A stretch of DNA of 64,000 nt, taken from positions 218,113 through 282,112 of the forward strand of contig JAPPIK010000021.1 in the NCBI GenBank assembly GCA_028820655.1. Reading direction: 5' to 3'. The position numbers were made by a program, and so were the translations under genes. Shown here piece after piece: positions 36,556-45,135 of this stretch. Below the pieces are notes generated by a model. That model worked only from the letters and a program-made list of their open reading frames with translations. It searched no databases and had not been told where the DNA came from. Origin of the DNA: Candidatus Poribacteria bacterium. Its GTDB lineage: Bacteria > Poribacteria > WGA-4E > JAJDTR01. Numbering within the stretch: position 1 is the stretch's first letter; each line of letters begins with the position of its first letter.

Positions 36556-37147
36556 CTGGTCGTAACTCCCTTAATGAATGTGAAAATCGAACCCTCAATC
36601 TGCTCAGGATATGTTATTGTCATTATCTCATTAGTCTAGGATGTTTTTACGATGAAAAGGTGACTCTTATTCCGAATATTCGCACCTGCGAATCAGACAG
36701 TGCGAATTATATCACATTCTCTCGCGTCTATTTGAGGTCTTTTTTCGCAATTCTGTGTCGGTATCGTTTACTCTACTGGCTGACTGCATCCCTGCGGTGG
36801 CTTGAATTTAATTCAAGGGTTTATCGCTTTAATTTCCGCATATCTGTTTAGTAGACATCTATCCGAAACAGTTCGTTGCAGACACGGTAACCTAGCTGAT
36901 GAGAATAACTATACTGTTTGATGCCTTCTCAAGGTACGCCTATAGTAATGTGACAAATCTTACACCGTCTAACGATATACTCACGGTAACCATCTTGTGG
37001 AGTCCGTACTCGATTGAATTACCCATTCACTGAATCAAAAACTGGCTCCGACGTTCCTTGATGGGCCTGGGACATACAGTTTGGCTGTACCCTGATAACC
37101 GGTGTCAATTTGACTCTTCTTCCCTTTCGCAACTTGGAAACATTACA

Positions 37148-37176
37148 TTGACAACTTAACATGTATGTGGTATATT
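37148..37176 (+). promoter_or_regulatory. Near-consensus sigma-70 promoter without an adjacent gene
   Basis: TTGACA, exactly 17 bases and TATATT. An ACATGT palindrome lies in the spacer. The predicted start near 37183 is immediately before a hairpin with a T8 run. Confidence 0.65.
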
Positions 37177-37184
37177 TTAACATG

Positions 37185-37213
37185 GCACCCGACATAGGGT
37201 GCAACTTTTTTTT
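37185..37213 (+). terminator. Terminator-like hairpin at the 5' end of the 37.15 kb transcript
   Basis: The stem GCACCC/GGGTGC has a six-base loop and is followed by AAC and eight T residues. It would stop transcription about 30 bases after the predicted start, or act as an attenuator. Confidence 0.6.
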
Positions 37214-37359
37214 CTGTTGGCATCTTGTTAGCATCACGATTCCTGAGAACCCGCTCTGGTAAAGGGATTCTCCATCTTAAAGAATGCTAACACGTCGCTT
37301 AAATCAGCCTTCCGTTAGCATCTCTTTCCACTAAATCGCTTCAAGGAGAAAATACGGGG

Positions 37360-37810
37360 ATCAAGCGAGTGGACAGCGAGTGCGATAGGGATACAAGTGT
37401 TCATTAAGGCAAGAAATGACCGAATTTGCTAACATATTGATCACGGCAAACTTATGGACGCATCATAGCTTCCCGACCTGCTATCTAGGCGTCCCTCAAA
37501 TAGTGCGCCGAAAAACACAAGCGCACAATAGCGCACTCCCGTAGCGCGTCATGGCTTCAAGTGCATTTTCAGAGCTTGTTGAAAAAAATGCGCTCTAATC
37601 TCGACCGAATGCAATAGCTAATATCTGCCCACCAGCCTTATTCTGTAGGAGCGATCTCTAGGTCGCGATTCCCCGCGACAGCGGAGCGGCATGTCGATAG
37701 AAAGGAGAGGCCTCAATTCTTGCACTCCTGCGGAATGCCATGTGAAATATGGCTTGCGATAGAGATCCGGCAAGTGAGTGAATAGCGAATTCGATAGTGA
37801 TCCCATAAAG
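37360..37810. repeat. Dispersed short repeats shared with 15.4-15.8 kb
   Basis: Copies of GCGATAGGGATAC, GCGATAGAGATCC and TCGATAGTGATCC occur near 37391, 37756 and 37790. TGCACTCCTGCGGA lies at 37721-37734, identical to 15709-15722. The block also has a GCGATCTCTAGGTCGC inverted repeat near 37650. Confidence 0.6.
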
Positions 37811-38077
37811 CTCCCACAGGTTGCAACTTGCATTGATCAATTTATGATAATTCAGATGCACGAAGCAGGAAATTGAGTGGCAATGCAGGTTAGGAGGCAC
37901 AGAAGTAAATCCTCCTAATCTCTCGAATGTTCATCGCGCCTAATGTATACCCCGAATCAGTCGGAATTGGCATTGTATTTTCCTACCCGGCGCGTCCCCT
38001 GCCCTCCCTGCTCGGTCTGGTTTGGCAAATCCCGGCCGGTGCACTAAACAGTTACATTCCGGCGTAAACAATCCATC

Positions 38078-38106
38078 TTGACATATTAACCGGATTCTGG
38101 GATAAT
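38078..38106 (+). promoter_or_regulatory. Sigma-70 promoter for the FIST-domain gene
   Basis: TTGACA, 17 bases and GATAAT, with the predicted start about 50 bases before the ATG at 38164. Confidence 0.7.
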
Positions 38107-38163
38107 CCGATTTCTAGAGAGCATCGTCAGTATACAGAGAGATACGAAAGGCGGGTTAGGATA

Positions 38164-39339
38164 ATGATGCGCGTTGGCGTTGGACAGAGCCAAAGAACCT
38201 TATTGGCTGATGCCCTTGAAGATGCTACAACCATGGCGATGGGTAACGCGCAGCTGGCAAAGGCAGACTTGGCGGTTGTGTTCGCGACGGTAGATTATCA
38301 GGGGGACTATGGGCAACTTTTTCATAAGATTCATGAGATTTCCGGATGCGACCATCTTGTCGGATGCAGTGGAATGAGCGTGCTAACTTCGGCAGGGGAG
38401 TTTGAAGGTGAATCTGCAGTTGCCGTGCTTGTCCTACGGTCAGACGAAGTTTCCGCGCTCCCCTTCTTGGTTTCATCGGATGAATCCTCGACGATTGGCG
38501 CCGCGATACGCGAGCGAATCTCGTCCAACATTCACGAGAACTCGCTTCTGGTTGTGTTACCTGATGTGCGCGGCGTTAGCCCCGAAGTGCTTGTAAACGA
38601 AATCGGCGAAGACGGACAGACGCTTCCGATAGTGGGAGGAGCCGCTTCGGGAAGCCCGGATGGACAGTACATTTACGGGTGGCATGATGAAAAGGTTGTT
38701 GAATCGGGCGTAGCGGGGATGCTATTGACGGGTGCATTCCGCACTGAAATAGGTGTGGCACAGGGATGTCAACCAATCGGAAATCAACTCGAAGTCACTC
38801 GTACCGAGGGAAATGTCATTTACGAAGTCAACGGTAATCCCGCGCTAAATAGTCTCCAAGAAGCACTGGAATCCCTGACGTCCGAAGACCTTGAACGATC
38901 GGGACGTGTCGTGTTCATAGGAATCGCGATGGAAAAAGAAAATCCTGCCCCCCGGATAGGAGATTTTCTCGTTCGCAATCTCGTCGGTTATGACAAGGAC
39001 AGTGGAGCGATCGCAGTATCTGAAAGCGTGTCGCAAGGTCAGCTTGTACAGTTTCACCTGCGAAACTCATCTTCCGCTGATAAAGAGATTCAAGAAATTG
39101 TCCACGATCTGCATGAGCGCACACGCGAACAGCCGCCAGCTTTCGGGATGTATTTCAACTGCTTGGGAAGAGGCAAAGGATTATACGGAAAGGCGAATCA
39201 CGATATCCGGATCATCAAGCAAAAATTCCCAAATCTTCCGGTAATCGGTTTCTTTGGCAATGCGGAGTTTGCTCCGATCGGTGGCAGGAATTTTGCCCAT
39301 GCATACACCGGCGCGCTTGTGCTCTGTTCCGAAGTGTGA
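38164..39339 (+). CDS. FIST N/C domain protein (predicted small-ligand sensor)
   Basis: A 391-residue protein made of the paired FIST_N and FIST_C domains. FIST_N spans about residues 1-215 with DLAVVFATVDYQGDYGQL, LVGCSGMSVLTSAGEFEG, and LPIVGGAASG. FIST_C spans the rest, with YEVNGNPAL, FLVRNLVGYD, and the CLGRGKGLYGKA and VIGFFGNAEFAPIGG hallmarks. FIST modules are thought to bind small molecules such as amino acids and usually feed chemotaxis or two-component proteins. Here it stands alone with its own promoter, so its output is unknown. No signal peptide is present. Confidence 0.88.
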   Translation: MMRVGVGQSQRTLLADALEDATTMAMGNAQLAKADLAVVFATVDYQGDYGQLFHKIHEISGCDHLVGCSGMSVLTSAGEFEGESAVAVLVLRSDEVSALPFLVSSDESSTIGAAIRERISSNIHENSLLVVLPDVRGVSPEVLVNEIGEDGQTLPIVGGAASGSPDGQYIYGWHDEKVVESGVAGMLLTGAFRTEIGVAQGCQPIGNQLEVTRTEGNVIYEVNGNPALNSLQEALESLTSEDLERSGRVVFIGIAMEKENPAPRIGDFLVRNLVGYDKDSGAIAVSESVSQGQLVQFHLRNSSSADKEIQEIVHDLHERTREQPPAFGMYFNCLGRGKGLYGKANHDIRIIKQKFPNLPVIGFFGNAEFAPIGGRNFAHAYTGALVLCSEV

Positions 39340-39426
39340 CGTTACGCTCAAATATCCAACCGCACTCCCTTAAAATAGGATAATCTAGGCAGTTTCATTC
39401 GCCTCGGCGCAATCGAGAAATCACAC

Positions 39427-40575
39427 ATGAACACTAAGGTTAAGATTCACGTTGTGGTCATTGGCGCCGGCATCGTTGGCGCCTCAATTGCGTACTTCTT
39501 GTCCCATCGCAATAATATTGACGTAACGATACTGGAAAAGTCCCAACCGGGGTCGGGTGCTTCCGGTCACTCCTTTGCATGGCTAAATTCCTTCGGAAAG
39601 GATCCGGTGGCATATCACAATTTGAACTGCAGGTCCATGGACATGTGGCATCGGTTTGCCCACCAACTTGACCGGGACATCGGGTTCCATTGTGGCGGGC
39701 AACTCCGTTGGGAAAACACCGACGATGGGGCAAATGCACTGCGCTTACGCGTCAAGCAGTTGCAAGCACGGGGGTATGCCTGCCGGTTTGTCTCGGGATC
39801 TGAAATTCGCCAACTTGAACCCGGAATGCAACCCGGGACGGTAACGGCGGCATCGCTGTCACAAGCCGATGTTTGCGTCGAGCCTCCCAAAGTCATTGAA
39901 GCATGTCTGGATCAGGCGCGTCGGCGCGGTGCCGTCGTACGGACGGAAACGCGTGTTTGCGGCATGTTTGTCGAAAACGGCTCCAACTCTTCGCGGCAAA
40001 TAAAGGTCGTAAAAACATCGAGTGATGAAGTTGCTTGTGACACTGTTGTTCTAACCGGCGGCGTTCACACGACGCAACTTGCCGCTATGGCGGGAGTGCA
40101 TATTCCTCAACAGGAAAGCCCGGGCATCGTTGTTCGGACCACTCCTTGCGACCCCGTGCTAAACAGTGTATCCGTTATCCATGCGCCGAGGATTGACGAC
40201 AGTCGGGGTGATGTGCATCTCCGACAGACGCCGGACGGTACTCTATTGATTGGTCAGGGTTCTCAGGAGAGCTTAAATCGCGACGATTCGCAGCAACACG
40301 CCGACGATTTGCTTACACGCGCGAAATATTACGTGCCGTCAATCGACGGTGCATCTGCGATTCCGGTGCCAGTCGGTTATCGTCCAATGCCGATTGACGG
40401 TTTTCCGGTGCTCGGGTTCGTGCCATCCGTACCCAATCTATATATAGCGCTTATGCACAGCGGTGTCACGTTGGCTCCGTTGATTGGCGAATTGGCAACG
40501 CTTGAGATTGTCGATGGCGCGCGCGTGGACATGCTGAATCCATACCGACCCGAGCGTTTCAAACAGAGTTGCTAG
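39427..40575 (+). CDS. FAD-dependent D-amino-acid/glycine oxidase-like oxidoreductase
   Basis: A 382-residue DAO-family flavoenzyme. It has the FAD-binding VVVIGAGIVGASIAYFLS near the N-terminus, the EKSQPGSGASGHSFAWLN loop, a second-half VVLTGGVHTTQLAAMAG and the C-terminal PMPIDGFPVLGFVP with a GVTLAPLIGELA helix. Substrates of this family are small amines such as glycine, sarcosine, D-amino acids and opines; the specific one cannot be read from sequence. It is separate from the flanking genes by 70-90 bases. If the substrate is an N-methyl amine, it could tie into the one-carbon enzymes of the window, but that is conjecture. Confidence 0.85.
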   Translation: MNTKVKIHVVVIGAGIVGASIAYFLSHRNNIDVTILEKSQPGSGASGHSFAWLNSFGKDPVAYHNLNCRSMDMWHRFAHQLDRDIGFHCGGQLRWENTDDGANALRLRVKQLQARGYACRFVSGSEIRQLEPGMQPGTVTAASLSQADVCVEPPKVIEACLDQARRRGAVVRTETRVCGMFVENGSNSSRQIKVVKTSSDEVACDTVVLTGGVHTTQLAAMAGVHIPQQESPGIVVRTTPCDPVLNSVSVIHAPRIDDSRGDVHLRQTPDGTLLIGQGSQESLNRDDSQQHADDLLTRAKYYVPSIDGASAIPVPVGYRPMPIDGFPVLGFVPSVPNLYIALMHSGVTLAPLIGELATLEIVDGARVDMLNPYRPERFKQSC

Positions 40576-40646
40576 AAACTTGATTGGCCTTCAGGGGTGG
40601 TGCGAAAGTGGTATGATGTAGTCGAGCTGGCTGAGAGGGTTTCATC

Positions 40647-41144
40647 ATGAATATTGGATACGATGTCTATGAGAGTTACATCCGCGCATTTTGCAGTTGC
40701 CTCAAAGTATCTTTTGGCGTTGAGAAGATTCTCGCTGTGGCGCTTTTCGGATCCGTGGCGAGAGGGCAAGCCCGATTAGACAGCGACATCGATCTCTTGG
40801 TTGTTCACAAGGAAGTCGATTTTAATCCGGTTCACCGCTCGGTCGATATCGCCCTTGCGCTTAAAGAGGAGGACGAATATAAACACCTTGCAGGCCAAGG
40901 GCTGAATCCGCAGCCTGTATGTGTCTTCATGACGAAGACTGAGCTTTGGGATAGGCCGCACATCTTACTTGATATTCTTGTCGAAGGCATCTTGCTCTTT
41001 GACGTGGGTGTATTGCAGTCTCGCCTCAGCGCGTTGAAAGAGCGGCTCAACGCCTTGGGATCAAAGCGAGTTGCATTACCGGACGGGACATGGTATTGGG
41101 ATTTGAAACCGGATTGGAAACCGGGTGAGATAATCGAGCTATGA
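40647..41144 (+). CDS. MNT-type nucleotidyltransferase (possible antitoxin of MNT/HEPN pair)
   Basis: A 165-residue minimal nucleotidyltransferase. The catalytic motif is complete: FGSVARGQARLDSDIDLLVV (G-S-x10-D-x-D), followed by a third acidic strand near SVDIALA. A long C-terminal part of about 60 residues is typical of the MntA-like proteins. In characterised pairs, the MNT protein inactivates its HEPN partner by transferring AMP groups. The stop codon overlaps the start of the HEPN gene (ATGA at 41141-41144), indicating coupled translation. I infer a two-gene module. Confidence 0.85.
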   Translation: MNIGYDVYESYIRAFCSCLKVSFGVEKILAVALFGSVARGQARLDSDIDLLVVHKEVDFNPVHRSVDIALALKEEDEYKHLAGQGLNPQPVCVFMTKTELWDRPHILLDILVEGILLFDVGVLQSRLSALKERLNALGSKRVALPDGTWYWDLKPDWKPGEIIEL

Positions 41145-41551
41145 ACAATGCCGACCTAAATGGCAGGTTAATCCTCGAAGCTCGGATGATTATGGGGGAG
41201 GCGAAACGCGCGTTCGATGGCCAAGCTTGGAATCTCGTCGTACGAAGGTCGCAAGAGGTGGTTGAATTGTCGCTGAAGGGCCTCTTGAAGTTGATGGGGG
41301 TCGAATCTCCGAAAATACACGATGTTGGTGAAACGTTCGCCAAGATCTGTAAGCAGAAGAATATTGAGATCGAGGGTGAAAAACTGTCGGAGATGCAACA
41401 TATTTCGCAACAATTGGCACGAGATCGCGCACCGGCGTTTTACATGGAGAGGGAATATACGCGAGAACAGGCTCACCAAGCCCTAGGATCTGCCGAAACG
41501 GTGTTAGCTGAAGCCGAGGCAATGACGAAGAGACTCATGGAAACCGCGTAA
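41141..41551 (+). CDS. HEPN-domain protein paired with MNT nucleotidyltransferase
   Basis: A 136-residue, all-helical HEPN (PF05168-like) protein: an N-terminal helix with GRLILEARMIMGEAKRAF, the VRRSQEVVELSLKGLLKLMG helix and the C-terminal YTREQAHQALGSAE helix. The RNase signature R-x4-6-H of HEPN toxins is not evident; the nearest match is R-x3-H in REQAH. It may be a non-nuclease HEPN that supports the nucleotidyltransferase, or a degenerate toxin. Its start overlaps the MNT stop by four bases. Confidence 0.8.
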   Translation: MNNADLNGRLILEARMIMGEAKRAFDGQAWNLVVRRSQEVVELSLKGLLKLMGVESPKIHDVGETFAKICKQKNIEIEGEKLSEMQHISQQLARDRAPAFYMEREYTREQAHQALGSAETVLAEAEAMTKRLMETA

Positions 41552-41592
41552 CAATCAATTTTTCTTGTATAGGTTTGAGGAGCATACTATTT

Positions 41593-42612
41593 GTGAAAGC
41601 GGCTGTATTTGAGCAAACCGGAAAACTGAGTATACAGGATAAACCTATTCCGAATCTTGCCTCCGGCGACGTACTCATTAAGGTCGATCTGTGCGGTGTC
41701 TGTGCATCTGACCTCGCCGCCCTTCACGGGGATGTTACGGATTATTCCCCTCCCGTTGTGATGGGACATGAACTGGCGGGCATCGTTGTGGACAGCCGGC
41801 GATCGGACGTGAAAGTTGGCGAGAAAGTCACGGTCAACCCGATGCTCTCGTGCGGAACCTGCGAATACTGTCGGGCGGACCTTGACAAGTATTGCGAAGA
41901 GATCGAGGGGATTGGACATGACATTGACGGGGGATACGCTGAATACATCCGCATGCCGAAACACGGGGTTGATACGGAGAAACTCATTTCTGTTCCGGAC
42001 GCGATTCCTGCTGAGGATCTTCTTTTTCTTGAGCCTTTGGGATGTTGTCTCAATGCGATGCGTGAGACCATGTTCGACAAGAGCGTGGCAATCTTGGGTG
42101 CGGGGCCAATCGGGCTCCTGTTCGCGCAACTGACCAAGAAAAAGGGTTTGCAGACGTTCGTGCTGGAACCACTGGTTCATCGTCGCGACGCGGCGGAGAA
42201 ACTCGGAGTTGACGCCGCAATCGACATCACGGAAAAGAGCATCGGGGAGATGATTGAGACTACGAGTGGCGGCGTGGACACGGTCATATCGGCGACGACA
42301 AACAACATGCGGGCTATTGACCTTGCTTTCAAAGTCGTCCGGCGTGGAGGCTGCATCAACTTCTTCGGACTTGCTCCTGCCGGACAGGAGATTCGGGTCA
42401 ATCTTGAGCATTTTCACTACATGGGCCACAAGTTAATGGCATCGTGGGCGTTCTCACGATGGAGTCTGAACGAGTCTCGTCGGCTGCTCCTCGATCACGA
42501 ACTCCAATTTACACCTCTTCTCACTGACCGGTATCCAATTGAAAAAGCGGTTGAAGCGTTTGAAAACGCACGCAATCGGCGCGGCGTGAAAAGCGTGCTT
42601 GCCGGTCCATGA
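41593..42612 (+). CDS. Zinc-dependent alcohol/polyol dehydrogenase (MDR family)
   Basis: A 339-residue medium-chain dehydrogenase. Catalytic zinc ligands are in LCGVCASD and MGHELAG. The structural zinc site has four Cys in CGTCEYCRADLDKYC. The NAD-binding GAGPIGLLFAQL follows near residue 168. It resembles sorbitol/threonine dehydrogenase-like enzymes, where the substrate is a polyol or amino alcohol. I use GTG 41593, which follows GAGGAG by about ten bases and begins the conserved MKAAVFEQTG; the TTG at 41575 overlaps this ribosome binding site. It is close behind the MNT/HEPN pair but is unlikely to be functionally linked. Confidence 0.87.
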   Translation: MKAAVFEQTGKLSIQDKPIPNLASGDVLIKVDLCGVCASDLAALHGDVTDYSPPVVMGHELAGIVVDSRRSDVKVGEKVTVNPMLSCGTCEYCRADLDKYCEEIEGIGHDIDGGYAEYIRMPKHGVDTEKLISVPDAIPAEDLLFLEPLGCCLNAMRETMFDKSVAILGAGPIGLLFAQLTKKKGLQTFVLEPLVHRRDAAEKLGVDAAIDITEKSIGEMIETTSGGVDTVISATTNNMRAIDLAFKVVRRGGCINFFGLAPAGQEIRVNLEHFHYMGHKLMASWAFSRWSLNESRRLLLDHELQFTPLLTDRYPIEKAVEAFENARNRRGVKSVLAGP

Positions 42613-42907
42613 ATTGCCCTGTATTGGACAATTACGAGAATCCATTTGAACGCATTGGTTCGTTTTGATGCCGGAACACGGAATCCTCCCTACAAATTAC
42701 TGGCATCGAAACTGCATTCATCTGTTTGTGTGAATAGCGCCATTTGCGAATTTGACTGTTATGAGTCTGTGGTAGGAACGAAAACTTTGCGACGGAGGAC
42801 TTGAGAAATTGAGCCCTAGGAACTGCGTCGCGTGCTACTTTCCGATCGCTACTGCCGGAATTAATTGCTAAAACATCTGAACAGCTCATCATTCTTGAGC
42901 GTCATGC

Positions 42908-43831
42908 ATGATGATCACCTTAAAAGCCTTCCTTGAACTCATCCGATACCCTCTCTTTGCCATCCCGATTGCCGCCACGATGCCGGGTGCTTTAATTGCG
43001 TCTGAGGGGAGAATAACCGGGCGCGTCGGAGTGACGTTGTTGATAGCACTGCTGGGATATTTCGCGGGGATGATGAAGAACGATTACTTTCACCACGGAC
43101 AAGATGCTGTCGTCAATCCACACCGCCCCCTTCCATCACACCGACTCACACCGCGGCAGGTGCTGATTGCGGCGAGTTCTACTTACATCCTCTGCGTCAT
43201 TCTGGGATTTCTTCTTCACTTCAAAGCCGGGCTGCTCGTGATTGCCCTCGTCATGATTTCCCACTGCTACAACGCCATTTTCAAGGAGCGAGGAATTTGG
43301 GGAAGCATCAGTTTACCAGTTGGGATTGGGCTGCTTAACGTATTTGGCGCACTAGCCGTTAGCGGTGAGGTGCCGCGCTTGGTATGGTACGCGTTCGCCG
43401 CTACAACACTCTACGATTGCGGCACCCACATTACCACAACCTTCAAGGACATTGAGCGTGACAAAAGAGTCGGGATTACGACCACTCCGGTGCAAGTGGG
43501 TGTCAAACCTGCCCTTGCGATTTCCGCCGTTGCGACAGTGTGTGCTTTCGTTGTTGCTGCGCTGCCGCATTGGTTGGAAGGCGTCGGGTGGAACTACATC
43601 GTGTGGATCTTTTGTGCGCTAATTGCGACCAGTGTCACACGGTTGCCGCTTTATCTGGAGGCAAACGAGAAGAACGGATATCGCGCATTGAAGGGATCCA
43701 TGATTGGCGCCGTCACATTTTTTCCCTGTTTGATCGGCGCTAAAATCTCGGTATGGCAGTCCGCTCTTATTATCTTACCGCTGCTCTTTATTACGCTGGT
43801 TCTCTTGCAAGTTACGAAACGGGAAGTTTAG
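42908..43831 (+). CDS. UbiA-family prenyltransferase
   Basis: A 307-residue integral membrane enzyme with about eight to nine helices. The two Asp-rich motifs of the family are present: NDYFHHGQDAVVNPHRPLPS near residue 58 and KDIERDKRVGITTTP near 178. These bind magnesium and prenyl diphosphate. The family includes enzymes for menaquinone, haem, chlorophyll and other prenylated lipids; SCO3242-like proteins of unknown substrate share this pattern. A second UbiA homologue at 61.8 kb sits beside UbiX and is the better candidate for quinone synthesis, so this one probably has another acceptor. The ribosome binding site is weak, and an upstream ATG at 42904 is out of frame. Confidence 0.85.
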   Translation: MMITLKAFLELIRYPLFAIPIAATMPGALIASEGRITGRVGVTLLIALLGYFAGMMKNDYFHHGQDAVVNPHRPLPSHRLTPRQVLIAASSTYILCVILGFLLHFKAGLLVIALVMISHCYNAIFKERGIWGSISLPVGIGLLNVFGALAVSGEVPRLVWYAFAATTLYDCGTHITTTFKDIERDKRVGITTTPVQVGVKPALAISAVATVCAFVVAALPHWLEGVGWNYIVWIFCALIATSVTRLPLYLEANEKNGYRALKGSMIGAVTFFPCLIGAKISVWQSALIILPLLFITLVLLQVTKREV

Positions 43832-43998
43832 CTACTTATACTCTCGGTGAACTTGGCATACTCTTCGTGCACGTGGAAAACTGTGTCCGGTGATAACCAT
43901 GGCGGTAGAACAAAAGGAGTGAGAATTATACGCCGAAATGAAGACGTAACAACTCTCCATCCGGCGAGAATCACGCGGAAAAAGAAGGAAGACGTGAC

Positions 43999-45027
43999 AT
44001 GCAGTACATACTGATTGCACTGCTCTCGGCAGTTCTGTTTGGCGCCTCTACGCCGATTGGCAAGATACTGCTTGATAGTCTTCCGCCTTTCCAACTCGCG
44101 GGATTGCTGTATCTTGGCGCGGCAATTGGTGTTTTTCCTTTCTTGATACGACGGCGAACTACTAGGAAAGTCCATAGGATTGGAAATCGCAATTTACTTC
44201 GTCTGATCGGAGCAATCTGCTTTGGTGGGGTCGCGGGTCCCGTGCTGCTCCTGTTCGGATTGCAGAAGGCGCCGGCTGCCTCCGTCGCCATGTGGTTAAA
44301 CCTTGAGTTGGCCGCTACCGCCATTCTTGGGTGTCTTCTTTTCCGAGAGTATCTGGGCGGTTATGGATGGATAGGCGTAATCGGAACTATCGGCGCATCG
44401 GTAATGCTGTCATGGCACGCGGGGACTATCGGCTTGTTTGCCCTGCTGCTCGTGGCTGCAGCCGGCACCTGCTGGGGAATAGACAATCATCTGACGGCTT
44501 TGATTGACGGGATTACTCCGGCCCAGAGCACATTTTGGAAGGGTGCGATTGCGGGGACGACGAATCTGATTATAAGCGTTTTACTAGAACCTTATGGGAA
44601 GGCGATGTGGGTTGTAGCGTCCGGCCTAATCGTGGGGGTTTTCTCTTACGGTTTCAGCATTAGTCTTTACATCTTCGCTGCACAAAATCTCGGCGCGACT
44701 CGAAGTCAAATGATCTTTGCAAGCGCACCGTTCTGTGGCGTGGCTCTATCCGTCCTTTTAGTGGGGGAGACTATTTCTGTTATTCAGGCGATGGCTGCTG
44801 TGATTTTGGTCATCTCGCTCATTGTCCTGTTTCGAGGCCAGCATACCCATTCCCACACGCATGAGCGGCTGCACCACAAACATAGGCACAGACATGATGA
44901 TGGCCACCACGACCATGTCCACGATGAAGATGATGGCGCGGTCTATCACAGTCATTGGCACACACATGCGCCTACGACTCATGCACACCCCCATTGGCCC
45001 GACCTCCACCATCGGCATCGGCATTAA
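43999..45027 (+). CDS. DMT/EamA-family permease with histidine-rich C-terminal tail
   Basis: A 342-residue transporter with ten predicted membrane helices in two EamA halves. The first opens with AVLFGASTPIGKILL and the second with GTCWGIDNHLTALIDG. The last 62 residues form a hydrophilic tail with 24 histidines, starting QHTHSHTHE and ending LHHRHRH, interspersed with Asp and Glu. Such tails bind Zn, Ni or Co in metal carriers. The tail lies just after the last helix, so it is cytosolic if the protein has ten helices. Substrate could be a metal, metal complex or metabolite. AAGAAGGAAGA precedes the ATG. Terminal PDLHHRH recurs in related permeases that I recall being annotated only as DMT transporters. 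Confidence 0.87.
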   Translation: MQYILIALLSAVLFGASTPIGKILLDSLPPFQLAGLLYLGAAIGVFPFLIRRRTTRKVHRIGNRNLLRLIGAICFGGVAGPVLLLFGLQKAPAASVAMWLNLELAATAILGCLLFREYLGGYGWIGVIGTIGASVMLSWHAGTIGLFALLLVAAAGTCWGIDNHLTALIDGITPAQSTFWKGAIAGTTNLIISVLLEPYGKAMWVVASGLIVGVFSYGFSISLYIFAAQNLGATRSQMIFASAPFCGVALSVLLVGETISVIQAMAAVILVISLIVLFRGQHTHSHTHERLHHKHRHRHDDGHHDHVHDEDDGAVYHSHWHTHAPTTHAHPHWPDLHHRHRH

Positions 45028-45135
45028 TCCTCATGCTGAGAGGAGGGTTGATGTACATTGATTCTGAGGTATAGAGGTGGGACGCGCAAACTATAGCGTA
45101 TTTAGATTGAAAGTGTGTACCCATAAACTCGTACT

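Larger units (their letters stand above)
36556..38077. other. 1.5 kb non-coding region with promoters, hairpins and repeat debris
   Basis: No protein-coding gene is supported. The region holds a hairpin ATTCGC/GCGAAT (36678-36693), a 17-base palindrome with arms CTTGAATT/AATTCAAG (36801-36817), a near-consensus promoter followed at once by a terminator-like hairpin (37148-37213), clustered TTAGCAT/ATGCTAA words (37226-37432) and dispersed repeats (about 37360-37810). Frames of 60-80 codons across it have no family resemblance and no ribosome binding site. Confidence 0.55.

Noticed and set aside
36660-36851. 63-codon frame upstream of the 1.5 kb gene-less stretch
   Set aside because: Aromatic-rich random-like composition, no ribosome binding site and a palindrome inside the frame.
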